Assembly (NCBI GenBank): GCA_037039925.1
Contig: JAXRKP010000466.1
Coordinates: 177,001 to 241,000 of the forward strand
Reading direction: 5' to 3'
From: Doris montereyensis
Taxonomy: Eukaryota > Mollusca > Gastropoda > Nudibranchia > Dorididae
Length of the DNA stretch: 64,000 bases
Each line of letters starts with the position of its first letter. The first letter of the stretch is position 1. A model generated the notes under the pieces. It was given only the letters and a program-made list of their open reading frames with translations. It searched no databases and was not told where the DNA came from. Positions 1-11,299 of this stretch are shown in pieces. The position numbers were made by a program, and so were the translations under genes.

Positions 1-347
1 AAGTTGAAAAATACATGTTTACATATAACTTTGAACATTTCCCAATCAGATAATCTCCTCAAATTTGGCACCTTTTTGTCTAGTCGAAGTCTGTGCTCGA
101 GAATCTCTTTAGCAGTTAAAGCAAAGCAGAAAAATATCCAAATGATATTCGTTTGTCGAAATAAAATTGCTCCTAATCCACTGACAGCTGAAAGGAAATG
201 TTGACCTTTCAAACAGAGCAGATACATCATCAGAGTGAAAAATGTTGACCCAGGATCAGTGTAGTAAAGCCACGTGAAGAAATAGCTCACAGGCATGAGG
301 GTCAAGGTCATGGCATGTATAGTAGCCAGCAGTGACGTCTTGTGCTT
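1..347 (-). CDS. ALG10: ALG10 alpha-1,2-glucosyltransferase, exon 3 (partial, runs off window start)
   Basis: ALG10 adds the terminal glucose to the dolichol-linked N-glycan precursor in the ER membrane. The minus strand reads an uninterrupted frame that starts KHKTSLLATIHAM and contains the hydrophobic stretch PVSYFFTWLYYTDPGS and the family motif FRQTNIIW. These match the middle of the multi-membrane-spanning ALG10/DIE2 family. The start is set by an acceptor (ctgtttcag) just before AAG CAC AAG, which is phase 0 and agrees with the donor of exon 2. An alternative acceptor lies 52 bases upstream at about 399 but gives an inconsistent phase. The frame is open to base 1, so the rest of the gene lies outside the window. 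The family identity is strong; the exact exon edge is inferred. Confidence 0.85.
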
Positions 348-1231
348 CTGAAACAGAACCCGATAAAATATGATTAGGATCAGAATATAAAGGGGAAGTC
401 TGAAAACCAAAAAAGTCTCACATAAACGCATCCTCATACAAAGAATCTACTTTGACATCATACAGAATTAACATCATAAATCTAAATGCATGCTATCCAA
501 AATATACAACCTAATAGTAAAAGAAGCAGAAACCACATCCAAAACAAAAGAATACATTTTGAATGAATAAACAGGCAAACGGAACAGCTTATTTCAGTTC
601 TTTTTTATCATGTATTGTGTGTTCATTTAACAATCAGATATCATCATTAAAATGTTATTTGAAAAATGACGATTACTATAACAATAAGAAAACTTAAAAA
701 TTTTAAAGTGTCTCAAACACAAAACAGAAAAGATGTACATAATTTATCAACAATTTCAAGTCAAGTTTAAAACTTTGGCGTTGGTGTTATATTCTGTGCT
801 TTTACTTTTATATATCTCCAAAACATTATTGAACAGTAGATCGGACGAGAAATTAACTTGCTTGTCGTCAATACTCGGTTGTGATCAACTCTTACCATCT
901 GTCCAGTGTTTTTCTTTATTATTTCATCATATATCAACCTCGGATTACATCATCTACTTTGAGACTAGAACCCGCTTGAAATCAACTCAGAAAACTAACT
1001 CACATGGCAGTGAAGAAGCTCCATTGTAAAGAAAAAAAGAAGAAAAGTTTTAAAGTTGAATTTCACATACAGCGTGCTGGCAATGGAGTACTCAGTACTG
1101 GGAAGAGATATATAATAGGGTTTTTCTTTACGTAAAGAATATAATAACTAGTACACTTCATTAAATTAACTGAAATTTATCCAAGTTATATATATATATA
1201 TATATCTCTTTTCACTCAATCAGATCCTCAC
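348..1231 (-). other. ALG10 intron 2 (left copy)
   Basis: This is the sequence between the inferred donor of exon 2 (GAG then gtgagg) and the acceptor of exon 3. It is AT-rich, with a short TA dinucleotide run near 1185-1206. I see no coding feature in it. The plus-strand open frame at 733-1029 has no recognisable domain. Confidence 0.6.
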
Positions 1232-1428
1232 CTCTTTTACCCCATTAAGTTGTCTGTGCAACAAGTACAAAAGAACAAGATTTCCACAGCAGTACAGTAA
1301 ATTGCCAGCTCGCAGGCTCCAGGTAGAACACACTTCTGCCAGAGCAAGATTTGCAGACTGGCAATTGGAGAGAGTATCACAAGCGACGACAGGTACAAAC
1401 CTGGCAATGTTGTAATCATTGGATCCCA
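1232..1428 (-). CDS. ALG10: ALG10 exon 2 (left copy, carries one frameshift)
   Basis: The exon follows an acceptor (ttctccacag) and begins with WDPMITTLPGLYL, a signature of ALG10 near its N-terminus. After about 22 residues the matching frame shifts by one base. It resumes as ALAEVCSTWSLRAGNLLYC and LVLLYLL, again matching ALG10, and ends at a gtgagg donor. The exon is 197 bases. One extra base would make 66 codons and restore phase 0 at both ends, so a single-base deletion near 1360-1367 is the simplest reading. It may be a true inactivating mutation or a sequencing error. The exon lies just outside the inverted duplication, and the arm boundary is only about 25 bases upstream in intron 1. 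Confidence 0.8.
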
Positions 1429-1451
1429 CTGTGGAGAATATGAACCAGTTT

Positions 1452-1734
1452 TTTTGGCAATATTAATATTTGAATTGAGTGGCAAATTGTGTACAGCAAC
1501 AACTATCAAAACCTGGTTGTGTTTGGGAATTTATTTAAAATAAGAAAGCTTAACACTGGGAAGTGGGAGTGTTGAAGAGAGATCACTTGAGATGACGAGT
1601 TACGGCTGTTACAGCCCATCAAGCTACAGCTTATGCCGGTGTCTTCAGCATGAAATGTAAAGTTCCTTTAAGGCCAATACAACCCATGGAGCCGGAGCTC
1701 ATCCCGGTTTTTATAGCGTGAAGCGGAACAGCTG
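1452..1734 (-). other. Shared block with TATA-like and AATAAA-like signals (possible LTR remnant)
   Basis: On the minus strand a TATAAAAACC motif lies near 1725. About 180 bases later comes AAATAAATTCCC, then roughly 75 bases to the arm boundary. The same block is at 47585-47854 on the plus strand. TATA followed by a poly(A) signal at this spacing is typical of a retroelement LTR. However, I could not fix TG...CA ends or a target duplication, so it may simply be intron sequence. Confidence 0.3.
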
Positions 1735-1925
1735 ATAATAATCATCTCCTAGACAGGGACGCTATATTGCTGATGCAGGTGTTTATTCCCAAACTAGCGC
1801 TTGTATCCATTTGCACATGGGTCAGTGAGGAAGATGCGTGTTAAGTGTCTTTCCCAAGCAACACAACGGTGGGCCTAGCGGTGCCAGAATTCAAACCCGG
1901 GACCTCATGATCCTGAGTCCGAGCT
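1735..1925 (-). mobile_element. tRNA-derived SINE, head truncated
   Basis: The minus strand contains a B-box-like GGGTTTGAATTC, then the element body CTTGGGAAAGACACTTAA, then a tail to about 1735. The same family occurs at 43686-43787 and at 25345-25460. Here the sequence upstream of GACTCAGGATC is missing compared with the right-arm copy, so the A-box half of the tRNA-like head has been lost. Confidence 0.65.
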
Positions 1926-3373
1926 TTCACATAAACAGGGGGGGGGCCCTAAACCCCCCCCTTATTTTCACTTCATTTCCATTAAAATATTTGGCCTGGT
2001 TTTTCTATCTGGCAGACCACTTCTTGTATCAGCGGGACATCAATTGTTAAGGAGTACCCAATTTTGCTGCTCCCGCCATGTTGTGATTAACTGATTCAGG
2101 CCCACAAGCCGCTCATAATAACAACAATAAAAAATATGATTTAAAAGATGAACTTCGGGAAACGCTTTACGAGTAATCCAAAAATCAGAACGATCGTGGC
2201 CTGAACGGGAAAATCTGCCTGCCCTTAAAATTAAGAAAAAATCGAAACGATTCCCATTAAACAAGTCTGAATGAAAGATTCACTGAAATCTTCACCTCAT
2301 CTCTCTCTCTACCAACGACAGAAACTGTGTCGTATGCAGTACACCCGCTAATCGTCGTCATCATACAAATATTTTCTGCAAAGACTGCTCACACAAGCCT
2401 TGAATGCAAAGAATTGAAGGGGTTAATTCAATAGTGGATTTAAGTCCATTTTCGTGAAAAACGAGACAGACATAACCCGAGGTAATAACAGAAAATCATG
2501 CTTCCTGAAAAGTGTGAAAATGATATGATGAAAATACATCATGTTTACAACCGTTTGAAAATTTTAATTATCAAAGTCCATGGTTTTTGTCATTTTTCTC
2601 TAAATGACGCCATTGTGACTTAGGCACACTAATCAAATGACCATTTCAATTGCTTCAAGCAATATCACACCTCAATAGGCTTTCTTTCAGCATATGAAAT
2701 GACTGTGTTGATATGCTCAATTTTCATTTTCTGTTCATTTTTTATTTTGTGGTCCTACAAAACAAACAATAGTTAAATATTCACTTTTCAATGGATTGTT
2801 GTGGAATTTTTTGCACATATGATTATAAATAAGTATTAGAATACATGCAAGTCCAGCAATTTGGATTATATCTACCTATTGGAACCCTTGTAGAAAATTA
2901 CAAAATCAAATTTTGTGTTTTAGTTTTTTGCTGTTCAGCTTAACACAATACAAATATTATTTCTCATACATAGTTCTAGATCTATATAATACTACTGGAT
3001 TTAGATTCACCACTTATTCCTGAAATCAGTGGTATATAGATCTAACAGCATATATGACATGTTTACAATCTGTCTGTAGGCCACTATCTATAGATCTAGC
3101 TGCACAACCATGAACCCCTCTGCTTGAGTGAGTGGAGGATCTGAGCCAGCGGTTGGACACTGTTGGGCTGAATTAGTTATAACCCGGGTCGACTGTATTT
3201 CGGCTCCAGCTCCTACTACTATCACTTCTACTATTCTACTACTAGAGTCTACATAAAAAAAAATACTATCGATGGTGATTTTAATTTTATGACTGCTGTG
3301 GGAACTTTCACTTTCGCTTTTGTTTTTCTGCCTTACATGATCACCGGCGATGGACAACACACTGAAAACTTAC
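1926..3373 (-). other. ALG10 intron 1 sequence, no gene seen
   Basis: AT-rich sequence between the SINE and exon 1, matched throughout in the right arm (about 41817-43255). It includes short G and C homopolymers around 1939-1965. A stretch near 3115-3240 begins like a pogo/Tigger terminal repeat (acagtcgacccgggttataa, minus strand). No coding region was recognised. Confidence 0.6.
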
Positions 3374-3523
3374 GTGTGAAAAGTTGAAAGAACAGTACTT
3401 CTTTGCTTGAGGTACATGGAATATTTCATCCATGTAAGGTGCATCTTGAATTATTTGTATGTGATGAAAAACTGCAAAAGAAGCAATGAGTATCACGAGA
3501 AACGCGATAGAAAGCGCTAGCAT
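3374..3523 (-). CDS. ALG10: ALG10 exon 1 (left copy, intact)
   Basis: This 150-base exon encodes exactly 50 residues from MLALSIAFLV. It starts with a hydrophobic N-terminal segment (about residues 3-20) and leads into DAPYMDEIFHVPQAKKYC, the conserved ALG10 N-terminal motif thought to face the ER lumen. The reading frame ends in codon phase 0 at a perfect gtaagt donor, and exon 2 resumes with WDPMITT. The chosen ATG is the first in this copy. A second ATG in the same kind of context lies 215 bases upstream in a duplicated promoter copy. The right-arm counterpart has lost one T from a run of five and is frameshifted, so this is the better copy. Confidence 0.88.
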
Positions 3524-3890
3524 CTTGTTTCACGTCACCACATTGGTCACAACCTCCTAGCTAGCACTAGCAGTCAATTTACTCGCTTACATTGAAGTCT
3601 GAAATCGATCGAGTACGTTTAACGTATCGTGTTTCGACATTCGTCCGTTCTCATCGTTCCTTTTCTCGGAAACAAAACTAATATTACTGCAAAAGACGCA
3701 ATGAATATCACAAGAAACGTGACAGAAAGCGCTAGCATCTTGTTTCACGTCACCACATTGATCACAACCTCATAGCTAGCACTAGCAGTCGCTTTACTCG
3801 TTAACATTGAGTGTGAAATCAATCGAGTAGATATATCGTATCGTGTGTCGACATTCGTCCGTTCTCATCGTTCATTTTCTCGGAATAAGT
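3475..3890 (-). repeat. Tandem duplication of the ALG10 promoter and start of exon 1
   Basis: Two copies about 215 bases apart (ATG at 3523 and ATG at 3738, minus strand) share the first roughly 16 codons, the sequence around ATGCTAGCGCTTTCT, and about 160 bases upstream. The upstream copy encodes a similar start (MLALSVTFLVIFIASFAV) but then runs into noncoding sequence. The same doublet is in the right arm (41330-41740), so the tandem duplication predates the inverted one. Confidence 0.85.
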
Positions 3891-4517
3891 AGGCCTAATC
3901 TTAGCATTCATGTGATGCATTGTGTCATTCTTGTGGTGTGTCTCCTGTTATGAAGCGAGTGGCTTGACGTGGTACTTTTGGCAGGTTTCACCAAAAAAGG
4001 GACCAAATGATAACTTGAACTCTTCTATTAATCTTTCTCAAAGTCTAATAGATGAATCTTCTTAACATTTGGTCCATGTATAGCTTTGACATCGCAGATA
4101 TTAAAAACATGATATTGTGAAATTTGCTTTCAATTTGTGTATTTTGTGAATAATTTTTGGGTGCGAACGTCAGCAATGGAGACTGATGGTACTTCCCTCT
4201 TTTTAATAAGTCTCTTTTCACCTTAATATAGGTAAGGTCAACGACCTTTTATTCCGTTTTCTTTAATTCCATGTGAAAGAATTGTTCAAAGAAAATTTGG
4301 CGAGTTCTAATTAAAAAAACTTTTGCAGTGATCACATGAGGCAGGTTTCAGATTTTTGTTATTATGTAACAATTGTGGTCTACAAATGAACACACAGTAA
4401 GAGCTGAAAAAAACAATTGGAAAATACGTAGAGGTGCCGTTTGATGATCCGGAGTGAAAGAAAATGTATTCCTACGACCATTTATCCTGTAAAAGACACG
4501 AAAAAAAATCATAGGTA
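3891..4517. other. Noncoding arm sequence upstream of ALG10
   Basis: AT-rich sequence matched in the right arm at about 40695-41330. No gene, tRNA or recognised element was seen. Core promoter elements of ALG10 presumably lie near 3540-3900 but none is clear enough to place. Confidence 0.5.
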
Positions 4518-4527
4518 ACTCTAAATG
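4518..4527. repeat. Target-site duplication, left copy (ACTCTAAATG)
   Basis: The ten bases ACTCTAAATG occur here and again at 7198-7207. They flank a block that is absent from the right arm, where the same sequence is present once in reverse complement (about 40668-40680). This is the expected footprint of a retrotransposon insertion. Confidence 0.9.
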
Positions 4528-7197
4528 TGTTGCTGTCAGCAGACAATTAGTTGACAAACTTTATTTTTCGAACAGCCAAACCGTTTCTCTCGGGTCACCT
4601 GTCGTGGACAAGATACGGCGACCGATCTCATAGATCAATGCCGCGCCTGCTCGACCAACGATACCGGACGTTTGACTGCGACCGGTACAAAGTGGTATCG
4701 GTCGCTCAGGCCGGCATATTTGGCTGTTTTCTGGCCTCTGCGGCGCGGCTCACAGTGCCCGGTCGGACGCCGACGCGGCTAAAGACGATGTAGAAAAGGA
4801 GTCGCTGCAAGTGGCGTCCCAGACCAGGGCTAGGCCGCGTTTGAATGGGAATACCGTTACTCTTTCTGGGCGTTAGCGAAGGCCTCGCGGTCGAGGCCGA
4901 CGGGCTCGAGGACGGAGTTGAGTCCGGCTGCGTCGAGCGATCGTTTGACAACTTCGTTCAGAGCCGAGGGACAAGGGATACGGCCTGCGCTTTGTCGGCA
5001 AGAGAGTGGATGGAGGCCGAATTCGCCAATCATGGCGCCACAACGGCATTTGTGGCCCAGGCACACCTTCAGGCCCAGACGGAGCGACAGGCCGAAACGA
5101 AAACGCTGTCGTCGTCCAGCATCGATCCGATGGAGGATGAAGGTATGCTGTTGAGCCAATCGCCTGAATGCGGCTCCACTGCTGTGGCGTGGCAAGCCAT
5201 TCGGTGTTGATCGGCGGACTGGTACAACCCAATTTTCGTCGCTGAATGGACGGCCGAGGACCAACATCTTTGTTGTTTTGGACTTCAAACCGGCGGCATG
5301 GACAACGAACTCCAACTCTCAGAGACAGTCGCCAGATCTTTTGTCAGACTCGATTCAGGGAGGTTGTGAAGAATCGAGTCGACAAGAGTTTGCGACGCGT
5401 GGAGGGATGACGCGTATGCTGGAAGGGCGATGTCAGCGGCACGTGTCAGGCCTATTCCACCTGTGCTCACGGGTAGGCCGGCCTGGGCCCAACCAGTGTC
5501 GTCAAGTTTGACATTACATGTCTCCTCCATCGCCTTCCGGAGAGAAGCATCGGTTGGCCAGTCTCCTCGGGTTGTTGAAGCACGGCGCGCTGCGTAGCAA
5601 AAAAAAAAAAAAAAAAAACAGGAGTCGGGGCAGGGACAAGCTGTTCTTGAGAAGGAATAGGGCCGGATGCGCGTCAATCAGCTTTAGACGTTCGGTAAAA
5701 ACTTGAGCTGCTCGGTTGCCTTGGCTAGTTTGGAGTCGACGCCGGACGGGTTAATCGGGCGAACCAAGAACGACCAAGTCTTCTTGACGGGTGAGCCTGA
5801 CGCCGGGTAGAACAGATTCGCCCGCAGATTTGTCGCCTGCAGGGTCCTGGCTGTCGATGTCTACCAACTCCGATTTTGCCGGTTCACCTGTAGACCGATT
5901 TTTCAAGATCCGGGAGGATTTTCGCCAGATCGTTGATTACTGAATCGCGTCGGCCCCCGATTGTGGCGTCGTCGAGATACCACACGTTCAGGGGCAACGA
6001 TGCTGTATTGGCGATGTCGTCGACAGCAAGGGAGAATAGGATGGGTCCGAGAGGGTCGCCTTGCTGGACGTCCGATTCAGAAGAGATGAGGACGTCGTCA
6101 AAGACCAATCGACTTGGAGTGGCGTATACTAGACGAGTGAGTGGAAGCATAGATGGAGCGCGCCTGCTGCAGGTTTCTCAAGAGGTGGTCGCAACGCACC
6201 GTGTTGAAGGAGTTCCTCATGTCGAGCTTCAGGAGGAATAAGTCCCTTGGAATTGCGCTCGGCACGGCTGCCGCCTCGATGATGGTGCGGACTGCATGGG
6301 CAGGGCGACGCTGCCGCCTGAGGCGCTGACGCCGAGTTGCACAGGGGCCAGCTGATGCTTAAGTGACTGAATAGTGCGTCGTTCCGCGATCTTTGAAGCC
6401 AGGCAATGGAGACTGTTTCCGATGGCGATTAGACAGACGCCGCCATCTTTCTTCTTGATGGCGATGAGTTTGGCGGAGAAGAAGAGGACGCGTGCATATT
6501 CAGGTAGTTCGCCGCTATGAGGCAGGAGCATAGCTTAGCCAGTGCATCCTTCAGACGGATGCCGGCCTCAGCTGTTTGTGGAGCGGTGAGGTCACGGAGA
6601 TGGCCAGGTCGTAGACTGTCGACTCCGCCGCTGCTGCTCGGACGGAATGACTTCAGGGCTTCGGCCACGTCGTCGGTGGTTGCGGGCGTAACGGAGGTTT
6701 CCTCAGGCGGGTGGCAGGGGCGGAGGTCGCGTGGGTGACGGTGAATGTTTGGACTGAATTGTTGAGATGATTTCGGCTTCGGTTTTATAAGGGTGTTGTT
6801 TGAAGTGACCAGGCGGACAGCTGCGGAGATGTCGCCGGTCATAAGTTTAGTGTTAACTTGTTTACGCAAGTCTGGCTCTTTATTCGAGAGTGGTGGATGT
6901 CGGTTCTTTTCGTGGTGGCCGGTTTGGATTGGAAACTCCGCGCCGCTCGCCGAGAATCTGTCCACGTCGCTCAGCTTCACGAATGAAGCTGCCGAGCAGT
7001 CGCGGGGCCGGTTGTTGGGAGACTGAGAGCCGACGACGCGAAGGCAAATAAGTGCAGCCAAGCGAGTTTGTCTCCTCGGTCCAAAGCCTCATTGACAGAG
7101 TCGGCAAGAGCGCCGGCCGTCAGAATTCTGGCGGCTTTAGGGATCTTGACGGGGATTGAATAACCGGTTCTGGTAGCGATTGCGATCAACGTTTGCG
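4528..7197 (-). mobile_element. Non-LTR retrotransposon copy, 5' truncated and frameshifted, left arm only
   Basis: Read on the minus strand, the element opens inside coding sequence (SIPVKIPKAARILTAGALAD) and passes through an RT domain with QGDPLGPILFSLAVDDIA and the catalytic YLDD box (near 6010). Next is a Cys-rich segment (CRCGAMIGEFGLHPLSC) and a C-terminal block with FKRGLALVWDATC and STTGDPRETVWL. Frames switch several times and stops are present, so no intact protein is encoded. I know this RT arrangement from many invertebrate genomes but cannot name the clade securely. The stop codon TAA overlaps AAATAAA about 30 bases before the 3' end and there is no poly(A) tail. The inserted block is 2670 bases with 10-bp target duplications. 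A run of about 18-19 A lies inside near 5600. Confidence 0.88.
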
Positions 7198-7207
7198 ACT
7201 CTAAATG
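7198..7207. repeat. Target-site duplication, right copy (ACTCTAAATG)
   Basis: Second copy of the ten-base duplication flanking the 2.7 kb LINE. Sequence to its right resumes the match to the right arm without a gap. Confidence 0.9.
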
Positions 7208-9057
7208 AGAGGAGAATACCATGAGACTACTATCAGTCTGCAAAACCTTATGGTCGGACAAAAATATTTTTTTCGATCTGGGATCTGATAACGGTAATAT
7301 CGCGTCGAGCTATTTTCTTGTAGTTCATCTTGTGTAAGCCTGTTGAGAAATCATGAAATTTTTGTTTTTAAATTGTCCGGTTGGCTTTGTGGAATATTTT
7401 GTCTTTTGATATCCCTTACAGCCATGCGCTGACATCAAAATGTAGACGATGACCGGCCATACCTCTTGGGCAGTCTGGTCGATCAGAAAGTTGTGTCGCT
7501 CCCGTCATGTTGCGATTAAAACTGTAGTCGACTGTACTTAACAATTACTGACTAAATTGAAAATTCTTTTTTTTATTAATACCTACATATATGCAGTTTG
7601 TTTTAAGTAAGTCAATGTTTTGTTTTTGCTTTTGAAAATATGACAATATTTTTTCCATATCTACAGAAATTCTTCACCATGGCTCGTAGTCTTGACTCAG
7701 AGGCCAGGTCTTCATTGTCTCGGTAAATGTAATACTTCTTGTAGTGATGTTATAGATACATTAAGTATGGGGTACTGTTCATTCTAGGCCTGCATGGGTC
7801 ATTTTCTCTTTGGGACTTAAAAAATTGGGATGGTGGGCAGACCGTAGAAGTAAGCAAATTTCAAGAGAGATAACCAATACAAATAACTGAATATCTCAAT
7901 TAAGGCTATGACCCTGCTTAAATCTAATTCTTGCCCAACCTGTCAATCATGCAATAAACATCTATCAGTAAACGAGGGACAGGTCAACCTTGCAGGAGAA
8001 GAAACTTGATATGTAGCCAATGTCCATCCATTTCTACCTGACTGGTTGGGGATACATTTTGTATTTGATCGACATTTTGCATTATTCATTGTGTATGTAA
8101 TGTACGTAAAGGAATGATGAATTAAGACCATTGTGTTCATTTTGGTTACATAAAATATTGTGCATCAGGATGCCGCACTGTCTGGCAGGTAGAGTAAGAA
8201 TGACCTACGCTAGATGCTGACCATTGTTTGCTAGAATGCTAGGCACGGGCAGATGAAATGAGGCATTTAGTTCCTACTGCCAATCTGTTCTATAATGCAT
8301 TGCGCAACTCCCAGATTGGTAGTAACTCTTTTGCGTGGCTGTTTTTTACTAGTGCTATTCATTGTATAGTGACAGCAGAAGACTTACGCACTGACTTTGA
8401 CACTCAAATGTTATCTATCTAAACATGTGAATCAGTATATATAATTAGATTTATTTAGATATACATCATAAAATTGTAGGAAAATAGTTGCTATGGCATC
8501 TCCGATATCCTATGTGTGTCATTTTACGACTTAATCACTTATTCTTGCTAGCACCTACCGGGAGATCCGAGTGCTAGATCTACTTAATTCGTACTAGTAT
8601 TTTCACCCTTTCGACCTTTAGATTGCTCAAATCCAACTATCTTGTGTTGCCATAGAATCTAATTAATAATTGAGATTTTTATATCACTCTTGTAAATAAA
8701 CATATGTTGTATCTCCCTTTGACAAGATCTATTTACATTAGGTTCTAGATCTAGTTCTGGATTTAAATGTGCTTCTGTCCAACGAACGAGTTGAAAAAAT
8801 AGGACACGAAAAAAACAAGAATCAATTTGAACTTGTAGTATGGTTGAGACATTTAATAATTTGTTAGAGAATTTGAGAATTGAAAACAGACATCACAAAT
8901 ATATTAAATTAGATTTTATGAATATGGATCAAAATGTAAAACTACAGGGGCGTCTAGCTCGTTTCAGGCATTCCTGATTAGACCTCATGAAATTGGCCGT
9001 GGTAACACTTTTGCGCCGCCGCATTTCCTCAATGCGAAACCCTATAATAATAATACT
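7208..9057. other. Noncoding arm sequence
   Basis: Matched in reverse complement at about 38945-40675. The left arm has an extra segment of about 80 bases near 7357-7438 that the right arm lacks. No coding region or known repeat was recognised. Confidence 0.6.
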
Positions 9058-10230
9058 ATTCAATTCAATTCAAAATGTTATTTATAGTCGGTAATTTCAT
9101 CATACAGGTTTACAGAAATAATACATATACATATAATCATACAAGCTCTGAAGAGTTTTTAGCTGACTTAACAATATATAAAATAGCAGAAATGCAATGA
9201 CACAGGTCAATAAACTAAACATAGTTAAAATAGAACACATGTTATTTAAAAGAAAACATTAAAAAGAATACACAAACAGCTATCCACATGCAATACAAGT
9301 ACATTCTTTTCCATTCCAGCAAGACACGAGGTTCTTAAATATATTAAAATTTGAAACTTCTCTAATGTTTTGTGGCAACTCGTTCCAAAGGACAGCTGTT
9401 GCATTTTTAAAAGAATTTTTGCCATACATCGTACTCCTCACCCTTGGAATTTCAAACATATTTGAATATCTAAAATTATATCTTTGGTTTTTGAATTGCA
9501 CCAAGTTGTCCAAACATGGTGGTGCAAGGTTATATAGTATTTTAAAAGTCTCAAGAGCCATTGTTCGTATTCTTCTTATTTGTAAGGATGGAACTTAAGC
9601 GATGGTTAAAAGTTGTTCATATGAGTTCACATAATTTTCATAAATAAAACAAAGTGCGCGCTCTTGAATTTTCTCTAGTTTTTGAGCAGAAATGCCATGC
9701 CAAAGGGCTGAAATTTGAAAGCACAAAAGTGTGAAAAATTGTTAATCTATTTAGTTTTGATAAGTGTCTATCAATTCATTTTAAGACATGTAGGTCTAGT
9801 TGTTGAGAGGCTCTTTCGGCATAAATTCTTAATGTGGTTATCAAATTTGAGTTGATAATCAATGTCAATTCCCAGAAGCTTTACTACATCGTCACAAGAG
9901 ATATCAATACAATCAATTTTGAAATTATTTTTTTTGCAAATGTTTTCTTTCCTATTGTGATAGCTTGGAACTTATTTGGATTTGCTTGTATGCAGTTAAT
10001 TTTAAACCAATCTATCAATATATTGCTTTCCTTTTCTAAAGTATTTATCAAAACGTCATACACTGAATGAGCAAAAGACAGAGTGTTATCATCAGCATTA
10101 TATAATTTACCATCTTTTATGAAATAAAAGATATCGTTCATGAAAATATTGAACAGTAGTGGTCCTAAAATGGAACTTTCACATAGAATGTGAGACCTTG
10201 CATCAATGTAACTCAGTGCAAACAAAGAAA
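9058..10230 (-). mobile_element. CR1/L2-like LINE fragment (left arm copy)
   Basis: The minus strand encodes the end of an RT domain (SILGPLLFNIFMNDIF, then ADDNTLSFAHSVYDVL). After a gap with broken frames comes the C-terminal region TMYGKNSFKNATAVLWNELP, ending in CTCIACG. The 3' end has the pentanucleotide tail attca/attga near 9058-9072. Comparable C-termini occur at 27724-28002 and 38277-38723. The element is 5' truncated and frameshifted. Superfamily is assigned from the motif style, not a search. Confidence 0.75.
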
Positions 10231-11299
10231 ATTGATAAGAAATTAATCTTGTTAAGCGCCAGTCAATAAGTTATAAAAATATGAACTCCTAGAATGTTAT
10301 CTACTACTACTCTATCATTTCTTATTCTAGATCTACTTTCTGTTATAATTACCGGTGGTCATCCTGTTCCTTCTTCTTCTTTTATTATTAATAATAATCA
10401 TCACCACAAATGCTAGCATTATTATTTACAGTATTAGAATGATCATTAACAAGACTAGAATGGTAATAGTAGTTATATACTACTTTTGTAATAACATTAT
10501 TATTTATGAATAATCATGTGGGGTACTCACTGCCCTCGTATTTTACTATAATTAAATAAGGGCTTCAGGCTCCACACAAAAGAGTTACCACCGATCTGTT
10601 TCTGAAACAAAGGTAAATAATTTTGCACGCTAAACGCCCCATTGACACCTTTTCGTCTGGCAGGAAGAGACATTTCGCTATCAACACATATTTATTACAG
10701 CTGAGAAACATGGTTTGATTATTGACAAATCTGGTTTAATTGAAATGCCTTTATGTTTGAAATCTATGTCTAGACAACTTTGGTTGTGCTGTTAATGGAC
10801 TATAGAAAAGAAATCAGCTTAATGGGGCGGTAGGCAGACCTGGGTGTTTAGCAAAGGGTTCTTAGACCGCAATTACAGTCGCCGTTCTGCACCGCCACTT
10901 AGCATCACGTCGGATAGCGGAATGTTTTAGATAAAATGAGAATGCTAAATGGCTGTGACAAAAAAATTCTATATAAAACCACTGGATAATGTAAATTTTT
11001 AGGCATAATGTGGAAGCATATTTAACAACGGAGTTGATTTTTTTCCCCCACCAATGGATGAACAGGTTACATATTTATACTTTATATATTATATGGGTCT
11101 CTCTATCTTGCTTGGATATAACATATATCTAAGATTAATTTTCATATAAAGTAGGATTTCAGACTCTGGGCCTTAAACCATACATTTTCATATTTAAATC
11201 AGATCTGTCAAACCAGGCCTTTGAATCCATGTCTTTTTCTCTTAATTTGGCATCACAGATCTGACTTAACTGAGCAGTGGACAGGTAAGCACTTGTACA
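10231..11299. other. Noncoding arm sequence
   Basis: Matched in the right arm at about 36720-37800. It contains short (ATT)n-like stretches around 10380-10510 but nothing I can support as a gene. Confidence 0.5.

Noticed and set aside
4845..5210. Plus-strand frames over the GC-rich left-arm LINE
   Set aside because: They are antisense shadows of the RT element encoded on the minus strand.
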